A stretch of DNA of 40,565 bases from an uncultured SAR116 cluster alpha proteobacterium (lineage in GTDB: Bacteria > Pseudomonadota > Alphaproteobacteria > Puniceispirillales > Marisalimonadaceae): NCBI GenBank assembly GCA_902615995.1, contig CACMRF010000010.1, positions 1-40,565 on the forward strand, read 5' to 3'. Below, one piece after another: positions 1 through 6,871 of the stretch (the stretch's first letter is position 1; every line of letters begins with the position of its first letter). The notes beneath the pieces were generated by a model, which did not search any database, was not told where the DNA came from, and was given only the letters and a program-made list of their open reading frames with translations. Position numbers and translations under genes: made by a program.

Positions 1-309
1 TGGATCTAAATTAATCATTTTTTTATAGCAAATTTCTGCTTCATCAAAGTTATCTTGATTTAAAAAAATATAACCTAAATTGTTATATCCTTCAGGATCA
101 TTAGGCAAAATTTCAATATATTTTTTGCATGCCTCTATTGCCCTGGAATAATTTTTTTTTATTGAATAAATGCCACCAAGGATTGCCCATACTATTGAAT
201 TATTTGGATCTTGTTTTATTACAGACAAGGCAACTTTCTCAGCATTTGCATACTTTTCATTTTTCAAGTATTCAACAACTTTATTAATTTTTTCTCTAGA
301 TAGACTCAT
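1..309 (-). CDS. TPR-repeat protein, N-terminal part (runs off left edge)
   Basis: The reverse strand is open from an ATG at 309 to the window edge, giving 103 codons beginning MSLSREKINK. The visible part reads as tandem helical 34-residue units with the TPR pattern: conserved small residues, a repeated 'W/N..LG..Y/F' core (for example 'VWAILGGIYS' and 'GYNNLGYIFL'), and 'A' and 'P' at unit boundaries ('ILPNDPEGYNN', 'INLDP'). TPR arrays bind proteins. In surface-polysaccharide or protein-modification loci they are often fused to a sulfotransferase or glycosyltransferase domain, but the C-terminus is outside the window, so no function is assigned. It is divergent from the sugar-nucleotide genes to the right. 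The start is the only ATG near the beginning of the frame and no strong ribosome site precedes it. Confidence 0.8.
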   Translation of the reverse strand, partial: MSLSREKINKVVEYLKNEKYANAEKVALSVIKQDPNNSIVWAILGGIYSIKKNYSRAIEACKKYIEILPNDPEGYNNLGYIFLNQDNFDEAEICYKKMINLDP

Positions 310-746
310 TATTTAAATTTTAGACATATAGTTGTAAATATTCACATAAAAATATATAGGAGACATTAATAAAGTAATTTTAAACAGAAATTGTTTCAAA
401 TTTTTTGCTTAAGATGCTCTTCAATCAACTTATTTAATTATTAAAAATTTTTAGATAATTTGCAAATAATTTTAGTTTTACTAGAAGAACAAGATGAGCA
501 TAATCAGATAACTGATATTTTTAAAAAAATCATTATATTTGTATGTTGTGAGGTATTAGTAATTTCTTCTCTTCAAAAAATTTTTGATCTTACATAACCA
601 TCTTTTGTATAACGTTCAATATACTTCTTTTGTATTTGAGTGATGTTAAATAATGATGAAAATATTGATGGTAATTGATTTTGGTGCTCCATAATATTAA
701 TGTAAAACACATTACTATTTTTTGTAGGGATTTGAGGGGATTAAAA
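310..746. other. AT-rich intergenic gap between TPR gene and gmd
   Basis: No intact gene of ordinary size is visible here. Stops are frequent in all frames. The one protein-like stretch is the reverse-strand fragment at 573-692, listed separately. The gap must also hold the divergent promoters for the TPR gene and for gmd, but no convincing -35/-10 pair could be picked in such AT-rich sequence. A purine-rich ribosome site (GAGGGG, about 735-740) lies just before the gmd start. Confidence 0.5.
573..692 (-). pseudogene. Possible remnant of a phytanoyl-CoA-dioxygenase-like gene
   Basis: A 39-codon reverse-strand frame from ATG at 692 to TGA at 573 contains 'QIQKKYIERYTKDGYVRSKIF'-type sequence (the key piece is 'YTKDGYVRSKIF'). 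This resembles the N-terminal 'Y..DGYv....F' signature of phytanoyl-CoA dioxygenase (PhyH) proteins. A one-base shift at the stop continues as 'FEEKKLLIPHN', which is the expected 'F....e...L' continuation, and then stops quickly. The iron-binding HxD...H core is absent. This fits the decayed start of a PhyH-like gene, but the stretch is short and AT-rich, so a chance frame or a genuine small ORF cannot be excluded. Confidence 0.22.
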
Positions 747-1817
747 ATGGCAAAAAAGGCACTTGTAACTGGAATTACTGGTCAAGATGGCTCTTATTTA
801 GCTGAGTTTTTAATTGATAAAGGATATGAGGTTCATGGAATAAAGAGGAGAACTTCTTTATTTAATACTAATAGAATTGATCATCTTTTTAAAGATCCAC
901 ATGAAAATGATCAAAATTTAATATTACATCATGGTGATATGACGGATTCATCAAGTCTCATAGCTGTAATGGCTAAAGTAAAACCTGATGAAATATATAA
1001 TTTGGCTGCTCAGAGTCATGTTGCTGTGTCATTTGAAGAACCTGAATACACAGCTAATTCAGATGCTTTTGGTGTTTTAAGAATCTTAGAGGCAATTAGA
1101 ATTTTAGGACTAGATAATCGTACGAAATTTTTTCAAAGTTCAACTTCAGAATTATATGGCCTAGTTCAAGAAAATCCACAAAATGAAACAACACCATTTT
1201 ATCCAAGGAGTCCATATGGAGTTGCAAAAATGTATGGACATTGGATAACTAAAAATTATCGTGAAGCTTATAATATTTTTGCATCAAATGGTATTTTATT
1301 TAATCACGAGTCACCTAGACGAGGTGAAACTTTTGTTACTAGAAAAATCACTCGTGCTTTTGCTAATATCTTGGCAGGTTCAAAACTCCCTTTGTACCTT
1401 GGAAACTTATCAGCAAAACGTGATTGGGGACATGCTAGAGATTATGTTGAAGCACAATGGCTTATTCTTCAGCATACTAACCCTGATGATTTTGTTATAG
1501 CAACAGGTATTCAATATTCAGTTAAAGATTTTGTAAATTCAGTGGCAAAATATATTGGTATGACGATAAAATGGACAGGAAGAGGAGTAGATGAAATTGG
1601 CTTGGTTAAAAATGTATCTGGTAGATCAGAAAACCTAGAGAAGTGGATTGGTAAACCAATAGTAAAAGTTGATAAAAGGTATTTTAGACCTGCTGAAGTA
1701 GAAACATTATTAGGAGATGCATCAAAAGCTAAAAAAATACTTGGATGGAACCCCAAAATTTCATTTGATCAACTTGTGTCTGAAATGATTAACAGTGATA
1801 TAAATGATTTGAAGTAA
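747..1817 (+). CDS. gmd: GDP-mannose 4,6-dehydratase
   Basis: Converts GDP-D-mannose to GDP-4-keto-6-deoxy-D-mannose, the branch point to GDP-fucose, GDP-colitose and related surface sugars; cytosolic, NADP-dependent. The 356-residue product (E. coli Gmd is 373) has the nucleotide-binding '[11 protein letters not shown]' at residues 8-18, the 'SSTSELYG' catalytic Ser/Thr-Glu segment at 131-138, the '[10 protein letters not shown]' YxxxK pair (Tyr157/Lys161), and the family-specific '[16 protein letters not shown]' loop. The start at 747 is preferred over upstream alternatives because it follows a GAGGGG ribosome site and begins directly with the Rossmann strand; extending to 675 adds a tail foreign to the family. 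It is first of three consecutive genes on this strand, 21 nt ahead of the reductase gene, so it should supply substrate to both downstream enzymes. Confidence 0.95.
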   Translation: MAKKALVTGITGQDGSYLAEFLIDKGYEVHGIKRRTSLFNTNRIDHLFKDPHENDQNLILHHGDMTDSSSLIAVMAKVKPDEIYNLAAQSHVAVSFEEPEYTANSDAFGVLRILEAIRILGLDNRTKFFQSSTSELYGLVQENPQNETTPFYPRSPYGVAKMYGHWITKNYREAYNIFASNGILFNHESPRRGETFVTRKITRAFANILAGSKLPLYLGNLSAKRDWGHARDYVEAQWLILQHTNPDDFVIATGIQYSVKDFVNSVAKYIGMTIKWTGRGVDEIGLVKNVSGRSENLEKWIGKPIVKVDKRYFRPAEVETLLGDASKAKKILGWNPKISFDQLVSEMINSDINDLK

Positions 1818-1838
1818 TCTAAGTGTAAGTAATACCCA

Positions 1839-2789
1839 ATGCCAATAAACTTTCGACAAAAAAACATTCTAATAACTGGTGGATCAGGTATGGTGGGAAG
1901 AAATTTTATTGAAAATAAACTTTCCAAAAATTATCACCTGATAGCTCCAACAAAAAAAGAACTAAATTTATTAGACTTTGAAAAAGTTAACTCTTTCATA
2001 TTCAGAAATAAAGTTGATTTCATTCTTCATACTGCAGGAAGAGTAGGGGGGATTCAAGCAAATATAAGAGAACCTTTCCTTTTTTTACAAGAAAACGCGG
2101 AAATGGGGAAAAATATTGTTTTAGCAGCAAAAAAACAAAAAATTAAACATTTAATTAATTTAAGTAGTTCATGTATATATCCAAAAAATATTGGAACACC
2201 CCTTAAAGAAAATTTTGTTTTAACAGGTCCTCTTGAACCAACAAATGAAGGTTATGCAATTGCTAAAATTTTTGTACAAAAATTATGTAATTATATTAAT
2301 AAAGAAAATATTGGCTTAAAATATAAAACCATCATACCTTGCAATCTTTATGGAAAATATGATGATTTTAGTCTTAACTCAGGACATCTTCTCCCCAATA
2401 TTATTAACAAAATTCATAACGCCAAACTTAAAAATGAAAATGTTGTTATGATTTGGGGTGACGGTTCTGTTAGACGAGAATTTATGTACGTTAATGATTT
2501 AATTGATTGTTTATATTATTCTATTGAGAATTTTTTAAAAATGCCAGAAGTAATGAACGTTGGTATTGGGAAAGATTATTCAATTCTAGATTACTATAAA
2601 ATTGTTTCAAAAAGTTTTGGTTGGGAAGGTTCATTCGATTTTGATATATCAAAGCCAGTAGGTCAAAAACAAAAATTAGTATCTATAGAAAGGGTTAAGA
2701 AATTTGGATGGAAAAGTAAATTCTCATTAAAATTAGGTATTGATGAAACAATTAAGTATTATTTAAAGAAAAATAAAAATGTCATATAA
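1839..2789 (+). CDS. GDP-L-fucose / GDP-L-colitose synthase-type epimerase-reductase
   Basis: A 316-residue extended SDR of the GDP-L-fucose synthase family (Fcl/WcaG; ColC is the colitose-pathway relative). It epimerises C3/C5 (fucose) or C5 only (colitose) and reduces C4. Visible features are 'GGSGMVG' at residues 14-20, the 'SSSCIYP' segment with Cys112 matching the epimerisation cysteine of E. coli Fcl, 'YAIAK' (Tyr139/Lys143), and 'GHLLPNII' carrying the partner histidine. It lies 21 nt after gmd, and its last 11 bases overlap the next gene, so the three are probably co-transcribed and translationally coupled. Because the next gene encodes a 3-dehydratase of the ColD type, a ColC role (GDP-4-keto-3,6-dideoxymannose to GDP-L-colitose) is as likely as a fucose role. 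Sequence alone does not separate them, so no symbol is given. Confidence 0.88.
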   Translation: MPINFRQKNILITGGSGMVGRNFIENKLSKNYHLIAPTKKELNLLDFEKVNSFIFRNKVDFILHTAGRVGGIQANIREPFLFLQENAEMGKNIVLAAKKQKIKHLINLSSSCIYPKNIGTPLKENFVLTGPLEPTNEGYAIAKIFVQKLCNYINKENIGLKYKTIIPCNLYGKYDDFSLNSGHLLPNIINKIHNAKLKNENVVMIWGDGSVRREFMYVNDLIDCLYYSIENFLKMPEVMNVGIGKDYSILDYYKIVSKSFGWEGSFDFDISKPVGQKQKLVSIERVKKFGWKSKFSLKLGIDETIKYYLKKNKNVI

Positions 2790-3945
2790 GTTTCCATTAT
2801 CTTGCGACAGTTGGGATCATGAAGAATTAAAAGCAATCTCACAAGTTGTTAAAGACAGATTTTTTACAATGAGTACAAAGGTTAAAAAATTTGAGGAAGA
2901 GTTTTCTGACTATATTGGAAGTAAATATTCCATCATGGTGAATTCAGGTTCATCAGCAAATCTTTTAATGGTGGCCAGTCTTTTTTATACAAGTGATAAT
3001 AAAAAAAGACTAAAAAGAGGTGATGAAGTCATTGTTCCAGCAGTTTCTTGGAGCACAACATATTACCCTTTATACCAATATGGTTTAAAAATAAAATTTG
3101 TAGATATTGATATTGAAACACTTAATTATGATTTAAAAAAATTAAAATTAGCTGTTTCAAATAGAACAAAAGTTATTTTGGCTGTAAATCTATTAGGTAA
3201 TCCAAATAATTTCACAGAAATAAAAAAAATAATTGGAAATAAAGATATATTACTTATTGAAGATAATTGTGAATCACTAGGTGCAGAATTTGGAAATAAA
3301 AAAACTGGAACTATTGGATTATTAGGAACATTTAGCTTTTTCTTTTCTCACCATATATCTACCATGGAAGGTGGTATGATTATTACAGATGATCAAGAGT
3401 TATACCATATTCTTTTATCTTTAAGAGCCCATGGATGGACTAGAAATCTACCAGCAGAAAATTTGGTTTCAAATAAATTAAAAAATGACTTTGAAGAATC
3501 CTTTAGATTTGTACTTCCAGGATATAACGTAAGACCTATTGAAATGTCTGGAGCAATTGGCAGTATACAATTAAAAAAACTTCCAAAATTTATTAGCCAA
3601 AGAAGAAGAAACGCTGATTTATTTTTAAATAAAATGAAAGAATATGATCATTTAATTGTTCAAAAGGAAATAGGAAAAAGCAGTTGGTTTGGCTTCAGTT
3701 TAATAATAAAACCTGGTTCTAATAAAAATAGAAAAGATCTATTAAAATTACTAAATTCTATAGGATTTGAATGCCGACCAATTGTAGCAGGAAATTTTAC
3801 TAATAGTGAAGTTGTAAAATATTTTGACAGTGAAATTTCTGATAATTTACCTAATGCAAATTGGATAGATAAAAATGGATTATTTATTGGCAATCATCAA
3901 AACGATATGACGGAGGCAATAGAATCCTTAAATCTTAATGATTAA
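2779..3945 (+). CDS. colD: GDP-4-keto-6-deoxymannose 3-dehydratase (ColD-like, PLP enzyme)
   Basis: A 388-residue DegT/DnrJ/EryC1-fold protein, the same length as E. coli ColD as recalled. In ordinary sugar aminotransferases of this fold a lysine binds PLP in an 'SFH..K.I..GEGG' segment. Here the aligned segment is 'FSFFFSHHISTMEGG', with His191 at the lysine position followed by His192. Replacement of Lys by His is the hallmark of the 3-dehydratases ColD and RfbH, which remove the C3 hydroxyl instead of transaminating. RfbH-type enzymes act on CDP-sugars and carry a 2Fe-2S cluster. Here the adjacent gmd and the absence of the RfbH-type cysteine cluster favour the GDP-linked ColD reaction. 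Other fold marks: 'SGSSANLL' (phosphate-binding) and 'IEDNCESLGAE' (Asp that pairs with PLP). It overlaps the preceding gene by 11 nt. Confidence 0.85.
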   Translation: MSYKFPLSCDSWDHEELKAISQVVKDRFFTMSTKVKKFEEEFSDYIGSKYSIMVNSGSSANLLMVASLFYTSDNKKRLKRGDEVIVPAVSWSTTYYPLYQYGLKIKFVDIDIETLNYDLKKLKLAVSNRTKVILAVNLLGNPNNFTEIKKIIGNKDILLIEDNCESLGAEFGNKKTGTIGLLGTFSFFFSHHISTMEGGMIITDDQELYHILLSLRAHGWTRNLPAENLVSNKLKNDFEESFRFVLPGYNVRPIEMSGAIGSIQLKKLPKFISQRRRNADLFLNKMKEYDHLIVQKEIGKSSWFGFSLIIKPGSNKNRKDLLKLLNSIGFECRPIVAGNFTNSEVVKYFDSEISDNLPNANWIDKNGLFIGNHQNDMTEAIESLNLND

Positions 3946-4210
3946 GAAATTATTTAAAAAATTAGTTTTATCTTCAATAAAATATTTAGATATAGTAACA
4001 ACGTTTTTCCTTTGATCAATATATAACCTAATAAAATAATTTATATTTTCATCTAAATACAATTAAAAACTGGATAAACTAAAATCAATATTCTCATCTT
4101 TATTAAGATTATATCTATTAAAAACCAATTCATTTTCTGAGGGATAGATAGAAGATATATTCTTTTAGATCTTTTAATAATTCTCTTTTTTCTATTAAAC
4201 CCCTCAATTT
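3928..4210 (-). pseudogene. Decayed reverse-strand reading frame between colD and tRNA-Arg
   Basis: Read on the minus strand from beside the tRNA, the sequence gives a protein-like run with two lesions. About 4142-4210 reads 'KLRGLIEKRELLKDLKEYIF..'. A one-base shift leads into a second frame (about 4066-4164) with 'IYPSENELVFNRYNLNKDEN', an in-frame TAA at 4063-4065, then 45 more codons in the same frame ('LYLDENINYFIRLYIDQRKN..') ending at TAA 3928-3930. The residue composition (mixed charged and hydrophobic, with few low-complexity runs) looks more like a degraded gene than like random AT-rich sequence. No family was recognised and no start codon is evident. It overlaps the 3' end of colD by 18 nt. 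It could equally be a chance frame. Confidence 0.3.
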
Positions 4211-4212
4211 TA

Positions 4213-4288
4213 TGGTGATCGTACCAGGACTCGAACCTGGAATTGAGGATTAGGAATCCTCTGTTATATCCTGTTTAACTATACGACC
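4213..4288 (-). tRNA. tRNA-Arg (anticodon CCT)
   Basis: On the minus strand, a 76-nt cloverleaf including an encoded 3' CCA. The acceptor stem is GGTCGTA with TACGATC (one G-U pair), discriminator A, then CCA. The D arm closes with GTTA/TAAC. The anticodon stem is GAGGA/TCCTC around loop TTCCTAA, giving anticodon CCT, which reads the AGG arginine codon. The T arm is CCAGG/CCTGG around TTCGAGT. All stems pair, so it should be functional. It sits between the sugar-nucleotide cassette and the SDR gene, and its 3' end faces the cassette, the side on which integrating elements usually insert. Confidence 0.95.
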
Positions 4289-4298
4289 ATCAAAAATT

Positions 4299-4327
4299 AA
4301 GATAATTTTAATTTAAAATTTTGTAAA
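4299..4327 (-). promoter_or_regulatory. Probable sigma-70-type promoter of tRNA-Arg
   Basis: On the minus strand, TTTACA (4322-4327) and TATCTT (4299-4304) are separated by exactly 17 bases. This would start transcription only a few bases before the mature tRNA 5' end at 4288. The hexamers are moderate matches in very AT-rich DNA, so the spacing and the position carry most of the weight. Confidence 0.4.
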
Positions 4328-4630
4328 TAATTTGAAGCGATTTCTTATAATTCATCAATATAAGATAATTTGACATATGATACTATTTTAAAAGATTTAA
4401 GAGCCAAAATAATATTAATAATAATCAATGATTTAATTTACTAATAAATTTACTTTTTATTTTACAATACAATTAATCATTGTAATACAATAACTTATCA
4501 CCTAGCAAAAATATTTAGGCATATCGAGCTTTTTTCTGATGAGTTGTCTCCCGCTTTTCAAATATTTTATAAACGTATTATAGACTAAGTAAATGAAAAG
4601 TTGTTTAATGAGATATGCAAAGGGTTATTT
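4328..4630. other. AT-rich gap before SDR gene, with one inverted repeat
   Basis: No coding frame or RNA gene is recognised. The only ordered element seen is a 7-bp inverted repeat, TTACAAT (4462-4468) and ATTGTAA (4479-4485), with a 10-nt spacer. It could be an operator or a weak hairpin, or it could be chance. A weak promoter-like pair (TTTCAA 4556-4561, TATAGA 4579-4584, 17-nt spacing) lies about 45 nt before the SDR start at 4631. Confidence 0.3.
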
Positions 4631-5548
4631 ATGAATGATTTAGGATTAAAAGGTAAAGTTGCAATTGTCACAGGTGCAGGTGGAGGAATAGGCAGAGAAA
4701 TAGCGTTAGCCCTAGCCAATGAGGGAGTAAAGATCATAGCAAATGACATAGGTGTTTCTCTGAGTGGAGAAGGAGGTTCAATTCAACCTGCAGAAGAAAC
4801 TTGTGGATTGATAACACAAAAAGGAGGAGAAGCTATGCCAGACACTAATAGTGTTACTACATGGTCATCAGCATCAAAAATTATTGAGAATGCTCTAGAT
4901 AATTTTAAACAAATAGATATTATTGTTAATAATGCAGGTATTTTAAGGGATGTAATTTTTCATAAAATGGATCCAAAAGATTGGACAGATGTTATTGATG
5001 TACATTTAAATGGTAGTTTTTATATTAGCAGAGCAGCAGCACCATTTTTTAGAGAACAAAATTCAGGTTCATATATTCATATGACAAGTACTTCAGGTTT
5101 AATAGGTAACTTTGGACAGGCTAATTATTCTGCAGCAAAATTAGGGATTGCTGGATTATCAAAATCAATATCTTTAGATATGAAGCGTTTTAATGTAAGA
5201 TCAAACTGTATTGCACCATTTGCTTGGAGTAGAATGACGAATTCTATACCATCAACAACCGAACAAGAAAAAGCTAGGGTCGAACGTCTAAAAAAAATGA
5301 CTCCCGAAACAAATGCTCCACTTGCAGTATACCTTTCTTCTGAGGATTCAAAAGACATTACAGGACAGATTTTCAGCTCAAGGTTAAATGAATTATTTAT
5401 TTATAGCCAAAATAGACCGGTAAAAAGTGTTCATAATAGTGAAGGATGGAATCCACAAAAAATAATGGAAATAGCTATGCCAGCATTTAAGCCTTACTTA
5501 ACTCCTTTAGAAAGAAGTGGTGATGTTTTCAGTTGGGATCCCTTATAA
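4631..5548 (+). CDS. Short-chain dehydrogenase, multifunctional-enzyme (3-hydroxyacyl-CoA) type
   Basis: A 305-residue NAD(P)-dependent classical SDR: 'TGAGGGIG' at residues 14-21, 'NNAG' at 100-103, Ser153 in 'MTSTSG', and the Tyr166/Lys170 pair in 'YSAAK'. The insert after the second strand ('NDIGVSLSGEGGS..PAEET') and 'KMDPKDW.DVIDVHLNGSFY' resemble the dehydrogenase unit of peroxisomal-type multifunctional enzymes and their alphaproteobacterial stand-alone relatives. These are thought to oxidise 3-hydroxyacyl-CoAs or similar alcohols; the true substrate is unknown. The C-terminal extension ending 'DVFSWDPL' is typical of that subgroup. Start 4631 is chosen because AAAGGG lies 6-7 nt upstream; the frame extends to a TTG at 4601, but that adds residues not seen in the family. 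The gene stands alone and its stop overlaps the end of the convergent phosphatase gene by 6 nt. Confidence 0.85.
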   Translation: MNDLGLKGKVAIVTGAGGGIGREIALALANEGVKIIANDIGVSLSGEGGSIQPAEETCGLITQKGGEAMPDTNSVTTWSSASKIIENALDNFKQIDIIVNNAGILRDVIFHKMDPKDWTDVIDVHLNGSFYISRAAAPFFREQNSGSYIHMTSTSGLIGNFGQANYSAAKLGIAGLSKSISLDMKRFNVRSNCIAPFAWSRMTNSIPSTTEQEKARVERLKKMTPETNAPLAVYLSSEDSKDITGQIFSSRLNELFIYSQNRPVKSVHNSEGWNPQKIMEIAMPAFKPYLTPLERSGDVFSWDPL

Positions 5549-6208
5549 ATTAAAAACTGATTTTAACTCAGATATATTATTTAGATAAAAATCTGCTCCC
5601 AAAGATTTACAATCCTTATTTGTATAACCACCATCAACTATTACAGAAATAATTCCTGCATTTTTTGCAGCTAAAATATCTACCTTTGTATCTCCAACCA
5701 TTATAAATTCATTTTCATGACTGTCATATTGATTGCATATAAAGTCTATCATTTGTCTTTGAGGTTTAAGTGGAACATTTTCTTTTGCACCAACAATAAA
5801 ATCAAAATTATCAAACAAATTCATTAGTTTTAAAATTTTCTCTGCAACATGTTGTCTTTTATTTGTACATATATTTATACGGATATTTTTATCTAATAAA
5901 TATTCAAGAATATCTTCAACACCTGGCATTAAAGTAGTCAGGTAATACGGGTTTTCAGAATATTCTTTTCTATACATTAAAAAAAAGTCATCTATCAAAT
6001 TAAGATTGGCTCCTGAGAATTTAAGAACATTCTCAGATAATTTCAACATGCCTTCGCCAACAAACTCTTGAAGTTTTTCCTCTGTTATAGATTTTAATTT
6101 AAATTGTTCTAATGTTTTATTCATAGCAATACACATATCTGGTATTGAATGAATTAAAGTTCCATCTAAATCAAAAATGATTATTTTGTTTGAGGTCTTC
6201 TTTGACAT
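5543..6208 (-). CDS. gph: HAD-family phosphoglycolate phosphatase-like hydrolase
   Basis: A 221-residue HAD hydrolase: motif I 'FDLDGTLIHS' (Asp13 nucleophile, Asp15 acid/base), motif II around 'NICTNKR', and motif IV 'GDTKVDILAAKNAG'. A helical cap between motifs I and II places it in subfamily IA, like Gph/CbbZ. Gph removes 2-phosphoglycolate, formed by RuBisCO oxygenation or by repair of 3'-phosphoglycolate DNA ends, but HAD specificity is hard to read from sequence. It is the last gene of the fbp-tkt-pgk-gap-rpe-gph operon, starting 3 nt after rpe ends. The same position next to an epimerase gene is seen for cbbZ in Calvin operons and for gph in other proteobacteria, and this supports the call. 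Confidence 0.78.
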   Translation of the reverse strand: MSKKTSNKIIIFDLDGTLIHSIPDMCIAMNKTLEQFKLKSITEEKLQEFVGEGMLKLSENVLKFSGANLNLIDDFFLMYRKEYSENPYYLTTLMPGVEDILEYLLDKNIRINICTNKRQHVAEKILKLMNLFDNFDFIVGAKENVPLKPQRQMIDFICNQYDSHENEFIMVGDTKVDILAAKNAGIISVIVDGGYTNKDCKSLGADFYLNNISELKSVFNL

Positions 6209-6211
6209 AAG

Positions 6212-6868
6212 TTATCTCAAAGAAGCTATTCTTTCCTTATAAATATTTTTATTCTCTCCAGAAAATATAAAAGATCCAGAAACAAGAATATTTGCACCTG
6301 CATTTTTAACAAGAGTTGCCGTTTTATCATCTATACCCCCGTCAACTTCAATATCAATATTAAAGTTTTGTACTAATTCTTTTATTTTTTTAATTTTTTG
6401 AATTGATGAGTTTATAAACTTTTGTCCTCCAAATCCTGGATTTACAGACATAACTAAAATTAAATCAATCTTATCTAAGACATACTCTAACCCTGAAATA
6501 TCAGTCCCAGGATTGATCGAAACACCTGCTTTACATCCTATATTTTTTATAGATGATAAAGTTTTATCTAAATGTCCACAAACTTCTTTATGAACAGTAA
6601 TTATATCTGAGCCAGCATTTTTATACTGCTCTATATACTCATCAGGGTTTGATATCATTAAATGGGTATCAAAACATTTTTTGGTTTTATTTCTAATACT
6701 AGAAATAATAGACGGACCAAAAGTTAAATTTGGAACAAAATGTCCATCCATTACATCTAAATGAAACCAATCAGCGCCAGCTTCATCAATATCATAAACT
6801 TCTTGACCAAGATTACTAAAATCAGCAGATAAAATTGATGGTGCAATAATTATGTTTTTTGAGGACAT
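6212..6868 (-). CDS. rpe: Ribulose-phosphate 3-epimerase
   Basis: Interconverts ribulose-5-phosphate and xylulose-5-phosphate in the pentose-phosphate pathway; cytosolic TIM barrel with a divalent metal. The 218-residue product (family usual 210-230) starts 'IAPSILSADFSNLG' and has the metal and catalytic signatures 'HLDVMDGHFVPNLTFGP' (His, Asp), 'THLMI', 'VMSVNPGFGGQ' and 'EVDGGID' (second catalytic Asp). It sits 3 nt downstream of gap and 3 nt upstream of gph, so it is almost certainly co-transcribed with the operon that starts at fbp. It works directly beside the transketolase encoded in the same operon. Confidence 0.96.
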   Translation of the reverse strand: MSSKNIIIAPSILSADFSNLGQEVYDIDEAGADWFHLDVMDGHFVPNLTFGPSIISSIRNKTKKCFDTHLMISNPDEYIEQYKNAGSDIITVHKEVCGHLDKTLSSIKNIGCKAGVSINPGTDISGLEYVLDKIDLILVMSVNPGFGGQKFINSSIQKIKKIKELVQNFNIDIEVDGGIDDKTATLVKNAGANILVSGSFIFSGENKNIYKERIASLR

Positions 6869-6871
6869 AAA

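Noticed and set aside
675..746. Upstream extension of gmd to 675
   Set aside because: The extra residues do not belong to the family, and the ATG at 747 follows a clear ribosome site and starts with the Rossmann strand.
1..4212. Direct repeat of the tRNA-Arg 3' end as an attachment site in the left flank
   Set aside because: Reading the left flank, I found no second copy of the ACCAGGACTCGAAC core. The partner site, if any, is outside the window.
4534..4602. CTGATGAG followed later by GAAA, like a hammerhead ribozyme core
   Set aside because: The stem that should directly join CUGAUGA to GAAA is not present, and the other core stems cannot be formed nearby, so this is a chance octamer.
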